From assembly GCA_034769895.1 (NCBI GenBank), contig CM068373.1, forward strand, positions 20,875,967-20,939,966: 64,000 nucleotides of DNA. Direction: 5' to 3'. The stretch comes from Magicicada septendecula. Lineage: Eukaryota > Arthropoda > Insecta > Hemiptera > Cicadidae. Of the stretch, positions 58,031 to 64,000 are shown one piece after another; position 1 is the first letter of the stretch, and each line of letters starts with the position of its first letter. The translations under genes were made by a program, and so were the position numbers. Under the pieces are notes generated by a model, which worked only from the letters and a program-made list of their open reading frames with translations, was not told where the DNA came from and did no database searches.

Positions 58031-60053
58031 TGCCACTACCCAACCGACGATACGACAAAAGATAAGAAAGTTATGACAATTATAAGCTTTTCAATCATTT
58101 TGAGTATCCATGCATACGTCACACATAATCTCGAACCCACGCTTAGAGTTGCCAAAAATTAAAAGTTTTATTTGACCAAAGTGTTTTGGGGTTGAGAGTT
58201 TGACCTTTCGAACCAATCAAATGGCTTAAAATGACCAGACGAGAAAGAGACGCTTTAGCGAAATGTATCATTCGTTCTGCATCACTCACGAAGAGAGGTC
58301 TATGCCGAAAAAGTCAGCAAGATATTTTTGAAATGTGCGCGTCACCTACAGTAATACGTAAACAGACATTAACCAATACACAACAACATATTACCGAGTG
58401 TCCAGTGAATTAAGTGAACAGTGAAATAACACGACCTGTGTATAATAAGGGTCATGTTTTGTGTATTCAATCAGGGAGTACAATGTTTTAATTATTTTAA
58501 AGAAATTAATGAAAATAATAATTTTCGTTGATGAACGAAAAATATTGTTTTGGACTGCACTAGTCATAACGCTTGAGTGCTTAAACTATGATGGACAACT
58601 ATATGATGGATAACTATTATCAGAACTTAATAAATAAATTGTAGCACGGTTTAATGTCAATAATTAATTCAAAAACAATTATTTTACAATTAAAGAATAA
58701 TTGAGAAAGGTGGAATTAACTTAGATACCGCTCATCAGTATATAGAATATAGTCGCTTACTTGACTACGACTTTTAAATTATCAAATAATTATTTTCTTG
58801 TTCGAGTATTTTTATGAATGATAATTACACATCAAACGAATTATAAATAAAATGTTTGTAATCATATCATTAAGACTTTTATAAATAACATAACTTATTC
58901 TAAATAGCCCTTACATGTTACTAGGTAAACTAACCTAGAACCAATGAATATAATTTTGTCACAAAGAAACAATTCTGTTCTTGAATAATTTTACTGAAAT
59001 GAAAGCTATAACAAGAGTTTTTTTCTCTAGATTTTTTTCTCTTTCCAGTACGTGGTTCTAATAGCTAATGAGTCAATAATAATAATATTTTTAACAGTGC
59101 AAATCTCAGAGCACGTGTTGACCTCAACTGCTATATACTTTTGCATAACGTACGATAGTACGATATTATCGGTTATGGTACCGAGTTTTATAATTTTAAA
59201 TTTTTGTTCTTTTTCATAGTAATAGATAATTAAATATTGTTAATTAAACTCACATCTTGTAATCTGGTATCATGTATCTTCAAAGAACTCACTAATTTGG
59301 TAATGTAATCAACTAGAGTGAACCTAACCTCGTTCACAATAATACAGTACCTTACAACAGTGTTACCAGCCTTGAGATACAGAGATCTCAGTATTTGTTT
59401 AAATTTGTTATTGTTTGTAAAAAGATATTATTAATTGTTTTTAAAAGAGTTTATTGAATTTAATCACTGTCAATAAATCCTCAGTTATTTATCAGTGGAA
59501 ACAGAGTTTTGATTTCTATACAATAGATGAAGTAGTTTAAATTTTCATAAACAGTTCTCTCATAAGGTGGCGGTAGTATTTGAATGACTGATATCATTCG
59601 AATTACAATTGAACATTTAATTTATTTTTATTGTTTATGTGCATTCTTTGTGATATTCAAAAGGAATATCTATGTATGTATGTCAAGTGTTTTTACAGTA
59701 GAAGAAGTCACCATCGAGAATAGTGAAGACATCCACGTATGGTAAGTGGGGAGGTTGACACAGTGAAGTGATAAATACTCTTTTAAACCACAAACTTTTA
59801 AACGTGAACACTAATTCAATTTTAATAATCAACTATAATAATAATAACACATTATAATAATAATCTTAACGTTGTGAGTTCTGTTACAATATATATCAAT
59901 AAACTAAACGTTACGATTTTGATGAAAACTGGTGTTTTTTTAAAAGTACGAACACAATTACATATCATGCGCCGTTGGCAAAAGAACAATTTATTCACGT
60001 CTGGTAAACTTACCTATGCTGAATTTTATTTTATCGTTGTCTTGATTGTTCAT
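58031..60053. other. Remainder of the 7 kb element, no gene seen
   Basis: A 60-residue plus ORF at 58231-58413 (MTRRERDALAKCIIRSASLT) is not AT-driven but matches no family I know. An exon-like segment of 41 bases lies between TTTTTACAG and GTAAGT near 59700-59740, unsupported otherwise. Confidence 0.35.
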
Positions 60054-60138
60054 CATCTTCTTTCACAGCACTACACTTTATCTAAATATGAAGCTTTTAT
60101 CTTCTTTCACAGCACTACACTTTATCTAAAAATGAAAC
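60054..60138 (+). repeat. Direct repeat of about 40 bp plus hairpin
   Basis: ATCTTCTTTCACAGCACTAC ... TTTATCTAAA occurs at 60054 and 60099. It is followed by an inverse block (AAAATGAAACTTTAGATAAAAG ending in TTTCATTTTT) up to about 60163. Confidence 0.85.
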
Positions 60139-60382
60139 TTTAGATAAAAGTTTCATTTTTAAATAAAGTTTATTTTATCATTTAGTAATGGTAAAAAGGT
60201 TACTTTGTAAGAATATACTAATTAACATATAAAGAAGATACTTTATTTATTATGTTCTTAATGTTTGTACATACGTTGATTACAAAATTTTTTCCAGATT
60301 TTCGGGGGCGTTCTACCCCCCCCTGGTTGCGCCACTGGACACAGGGCATACAGAAGTGAATAAGCCAGCTTCAGAAATAATA

Positions 60383-60817
60383 CAGGGGTGCCCACAGGGG
60401 GGATCATAGCGCAAGTTGCGCATTGAGAATTTTGGGGGGGGATTTTTTCAAGAATAACATTTTAAATCCAACATTGATGGAAATTTTTACCGTGTTTGTG
60501 CAACAAACTAAGCTATTAGTAAAAAACTAAAGCAATTGCATATCTTTATGATTGTTTTAACGAACTGGCAGCATAAATGTCTCTACCAGTACAACTAGTA
60601 GTAAATTTTGTTTTGGAATTTGGAAAACTGACTCTGGCAGCCTGCAGCAACATCCTGTCAATGAGTCAGAGGGTACGTGAATAATAAATCGTGAATGTAA
60701 AAATGTGTGCGTGTGCTAAGCTTGTAGACCGGCGGGCAGTGGGGGGCACTTTTCAATTGGGGGGCTGAGGCTTGGGGGGGATTTGCGCATTGGGCCTTGG
60801 GGGGATGGGCACCCCTG
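60383..60817. mobile_element. Small hAT-type MITE (435 bp)
   Basis: Ends are CAGGGGTGCCCAC and GTGCCC-type inverse (GGGCACCCCTG), each followed inward by G-rich runs and TTGCGCATTG. Flanks are AAATAATA/GAAATAAA, an imperfect 8-bp duplication that fits better with a one-base offset. No ORF. Confidence 0.65.
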
Positions 60818-62264
60818 GAAATAAATACACATATTTAGTTTGATACTGTAATTAATTTTTATTGACATTGTAAGTCAGTTGTTGATTTAATTCTCCACTA
60901 GATGGCAATGCGTACAAGTCACAAGAGTGGGTTGTGTAAATCAAACATAACTTTTTTTTGTAATTAATTTTCGATATTTCACTTAGGCCTATATGCGAAT
61001 TTTATCTGGAAATTGTGTGCATACAAAGTGATTCTTTATGTGTGCTTTTTGACCTCTCTGTTTATATGCGGCTATTAGTTATAGTGTGCCATAAGACAAC
61101 TGGGCTCAACAGAAGAAAAGCCGATAAATTCTCGACGAGTTAAAAATTTGTTTTATAAATTACACTAAATTATAATAAGTAAGGAATAGGAAGTATACAG
61201 TCGTTTGCGAAAATTGTAATTAAAGATGTAAATTGTACTGTACGTAACCGAACGAAGTATCAGATCGTTTCATGTTTATCTACCAGATAGGAGCACAATG
61301 CAAAGAGTATAATTTTGCACGTTTGCGAACTAGCAGTACAAAATTGCCAATTTCCTGACTTGTGTTTCTACATTCTATCACGTAACTCTCCCAAAACAGC
61401 GATTATTAATTCTTTAATATAAATACTGAATAATTTCTTACTATTAAGGGTAGCAAGAAATAAACACATTATACTGACTTTTAGAGATCTTTTGTCCATT
61501 TGTTATTGTATGGTAAGTATACAGCAGGAATAACGTGTAAATTATTAATGTGATAATTACATTGAGAGCGCGTTTGTATGTGTGTATTATGTACGTACAT
61601 TTGTCATGTGTATGTATGTATTAGTTTATAAACAGAAAGATTAGGTACATTTAGAGCAATAAAGTAGCCTTTAAAAACGCTAAACTGACAATTTGATTAA
61701 AATTGTGTTCCCACGACTGAAAGATATTCTATCATATTATGTTAATAAATAAAATATCGGTATGGAGAACCATACGTGACTTCCATGTTCTAATTAAATA
61801 TAAAATTATTTTAATATGTAGGCCTATACTCAGAACGAAACCAAATATATCAGCATGCTTTCGGTAAAAACGCTGAGAAAGGTAGTCAAAATACGAATTG
61901 TACCTAGTTGTTAATATTTTAAAAATAAAGAATTAATTTGATTAAATTATCTTTTATTTATACAACGCGAAAGAAATCGAATACCGCTCAGAGTTTGTTT
62001 TCTGTGAATTTCTAAAAAAAAAAAAAATTATTTTGTTTACTTATCCGTGGTTACATAGCATGAAACGATATCAATTGATAATATTTTATTGAAATTTTTA
62101 TGTTTTCGGTCGAATAAATATATAAAATCATTACAAAAAATTACCCCCCCCCCATTCAACTACCCATTTAATTTATAGATATTTCATCTACATTTCTACA
62201 GTGGATTATTACGACCTTCTTTTCGGAGGGTTTATTTATTGAAATTAAGTACTTTTAGTCTTCT
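60818..62264. other. No gene seen
   Basis: AT-rich sequence with a dispersed repeat copy at 61752-61795 and short homopolymer runs. No domain-bearing ORF. Confidence 0.45.
61752..61795 (+). repeat. Short dispersed repeat, copy B
   Basis: Near-exact copy of 26743-26786 (GGTATGGAGAACCATACGTG, ACTTCCATGTTCTAA). Confidence 0.8.
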
Positions 62265-62545
62265 TAAAACGTAAAACGTTGCAGGTAAACTACTCCTTCC
62301 CCTTACCCGATCTTCACAAAACTCAATAGGCATTGAGTCCTCTAAAACTCAGGTACATATGCAAAAACATATTTGATTCTGTTTGAATTTACGGCATTTA
62401 TCGTTCGCCATAGAAAAAATTCTACACACAGACACTTTTCGGAAAATGACTTTTCTTCATGTCTTGAGGGTAGTACAATAAGAATCAGCCCTTATCTCGA
62501 ACACGATTTTTTTCGCGATCACTTACTTCCATGTTCCGTAAGGAA
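62265..62545 (+). repeat. Single copy of the 163-bp/113-bp repeat element
   Basis: Carries both parts in the same order as 27785-28528: GTTGCAGGTAAACTACTCCT, TTTGATTCTGTTTGAATTT, the ACAGACACTTTTCGG block, CTTCATGTCTTGAGGGTAGT and ACTTCCATGTTCCGTAAGGA. Single-copy here, tandem there, so it is one dispersed element of about 280 bp. Confidence 0.85.
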
Positions 62546-62588
62546 ATGGTATGTTAATGACCGCAATTGTCGTACGACCGTAAAATCA

Positions 62589-62589
<1 letters not shown>

Positions 62590-62660
<71 letters not shown>
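62590..62660. repeat. (CTA)n microsatellite
   Basis: About 23 uninterrupted ACT/CTA units. The Tyr- and Leu-run ORFs in this place are translations of the repeat. Confidence 0.97.
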
Positions 62661-64000
62661 CACAACTTAGTAATTGTTTAGCACTTAGATACATACATTT
62701 CAAGAGAAATAATATTATTTTTTTTATATATACATTTATTAAACAAATATTTATTAAATGTAAGTTATTTTAAGTTTAGTATCCTAAAATGAATTATTAT
62801 ATAAATAATTTATAGAAAGATATAATTATAAATTTACAAAGAAATAATAATTGATATATATTTTTTAGAATTTAGCGGGCTTAAATTATCTTTAATAATT
62901 CGAATTGTGTCAGAAAGGATATAAAAAAATTTGTGGGTGGGTGTACTTATGTACGCGCGTTAGAAGTTATACTTCTTTTTGTATATAATATATAATATAA
63001 TACATATAATATAATGTATATCTTATTGTATGTTTAAGTGGTTCAATAAATGAATAACAACGAATAAACAACGACCACAGTTATAATATATGTGCATAAA
63101 TTAAAATTAATATGACTATTATACACTAAAAGATAAAAATTTAATTGAATTGAATTAATGTAAATTCAATATTATAATATTTTAATAGAGAAAAATTAAT
63201 TTATTATCAAATATCTCAAAATACTTACGAATAGTGTATTACAGCAATGGATTTACTTTTCGATAGACTTCTGAATAATTAAGTGTGATCTATAATTTAA
63301 AATATAGAAATATATATTAGATTATTGGATTAAAGCAAACATAATGATAGAATACTTATTGAAACTTTTATTTATTTAATATAAAAAAGACTTTTGAAAT
63401 TAATACTTACGAAAAATAAATGATTAGTTGGTACTAGAAGAAACCTACGTTTTAACAAAAATTTCCGTAATTAGTGTACAAAAAACGGCTGTACTTTTGA
63501 ACCTGAGACCATGCTGAATCGTGATTCCCTATTACCATTCTCTTCCAGTATAATTCTTATGCAGTTTCCATTATTTTGTAAGAAAGAAAATTGATATGTT
63601 CAATGGCGATTTTCCTGTTCATCTTTTAAAAGCATAATTGTTATTCAGTTTCCTTTCTTGTTCTGAATTTATTGGACCGAAATTATAACCTAGTTCCCAT
63701 TTACAGCACATTATTAGCTTACAAAGACGAATTTAAGTAAATCTAATTTATAACGAAAGAAGTACATTAAAATCCTCACTTCAACCTAATGCAATAAAAA
63801 CCGATGTGCAAGTTTCTATCAATATGCAAATGATTAATTATTAGTAATTGGTTATTGTGGAATTTTATGATGGTCTAAGTTAATGAAAAAAAAAAAATTG
63901 GAAGAACCACTTGAAACCGATATAAAATGACTATCCTATATTGCATTAAAAGATGTCAAAGAGTGTATTTTGCATAAAACTGATTACAGTAAGGACCTTT
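62661..64000. other. AT-rich end of window, no gene seen
   Basis: Very AT-rich, with TATAATATAATACATATAAT-type runs near 62990-63020. No ORF or repeat that I can support. Confidence 0.5.

Larger units (their letters stand above)
53342..60337. mobile_element. 7.0 kb hAT-type element without a visible transposase
   Basis: GACACAGG occurs directly on both sides (53334-53341 and 60338-60345). The left end is CAGTGGCGCACCCAG plus a G-rich run; the inverse of the right end is CAGTGGCGCAACCAG plus a G-rich run. An exact 8-bp TSD with CAGTG-type termini fits hAT. Inside I find no zinc finger, RNase-H-like core or hAT dimerisation motif in any frame. The content is a dispersed repeat (54150-54320), an inverted repeat (55059-55328), a strand-asymmetric A-rich block (55790-58030) and a small direct repeat (60054-60138). 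It is probably non-autonomous, enlarged by cargo or later insertions. Confidence 0.85.

Noticed and set aside
59690..59745. Small exon between a TTTTTACAG and a GTAAGT
   Set aside because: No adjoining exon with matching phase or recognisable protein.
62373..62773. ORFs with long Tyr or Leu runs
   Set aside because: Direct translations of the (CTA)n microsatellite.

Overview
The window looks like a piece of a large, AT-rich, transposon-loaded animal genome, most likely an insect. The evidence for an animal is a spliced host gene with GT/AG introns. The evidence for an insect is three mariner copies, Jockey-type and other LINEs, a Penelope-like element, an animal-type Helitron, several hAT elements, and a TATA + TCAGT core promoter of arthropod type. 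I cannot name the species. Only one host gene is supported: the last two coding exons of a glutaredoxin-3-like gene (GLRX3/PICOT family) at 35811-35921 and 37148-37328, plus strand. Almost everything else that can be identified is mobile DNA, mostly broken.

Layout. 1-3.9 kb: a minus-strand Ty3-type retrotransposon (retropepsin fragment, N-rich Gag, duplicated primer-binding region), cut by the window edge. 3.9-9.17 kb: no gene seen, possibly including a very long LTR. 9.17-21.93 kb: a three-level nest. A DNA transposon (TSD TTAAG, CCATGGCCGG termini) was hit inside its left terminal repeat by an LTR retrotransposon (LTRs 9201-10231 and 19712-20740, TSD AGCC). The LTR element was in turn hit inside its reading frame by a 5.9 kb Helitron (11631-17563). 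22.2-25.1 kb: a Jockey 3' fragment interrupted by a 2.1 kb hAT with an 8-bp TSD. 25.9-28.5 kb: a mariner relic and tandem repeats. 28.9-30.9 kb: a Penelope-like element whose reverse transcriptase is split by a 5'-truncated LINE with a 17-bp TSD. 32.7-33.8 kb: a second mariner. 34.8-37.5 kb: the glutaredoxin gene, with repeats in its intron. 38.9-40.9 kb: a LINE with a 15-bp TSD. 41.7-45.3 kb: a full-length hAT of ZMYM1-like type. 45.5-45.8 kb: a large inverted repeat containing a hammerhead-ribozyme-like fold. 46.4 kb: a tRNA-derived SINE piece. 47.2-48.3 kb: a third mariner. 48.5-49.4 kb: a LINE fragment. 51.1-52.5 kb: an inverted-repeat unit whose arms carry outward-facing, heat-shock-like promoters. 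53.3-60.3 kb: a 7 kb hAT-type unit with precise ends and TSD but no transposase that I can see. 60.4-60.8 kb: a small hAT-type MITE. The rest is AT-rich sequence with microsatellites.

The identified elements do not act as one pathway; the window mainly records successive insertions that can be ordered by nesting. The items most worth a second look are the hammerhead-like fold with its degenerate relatives, the divergent heat-shock-like promoter palindrome, and the transposase-free 7 kb hAT.
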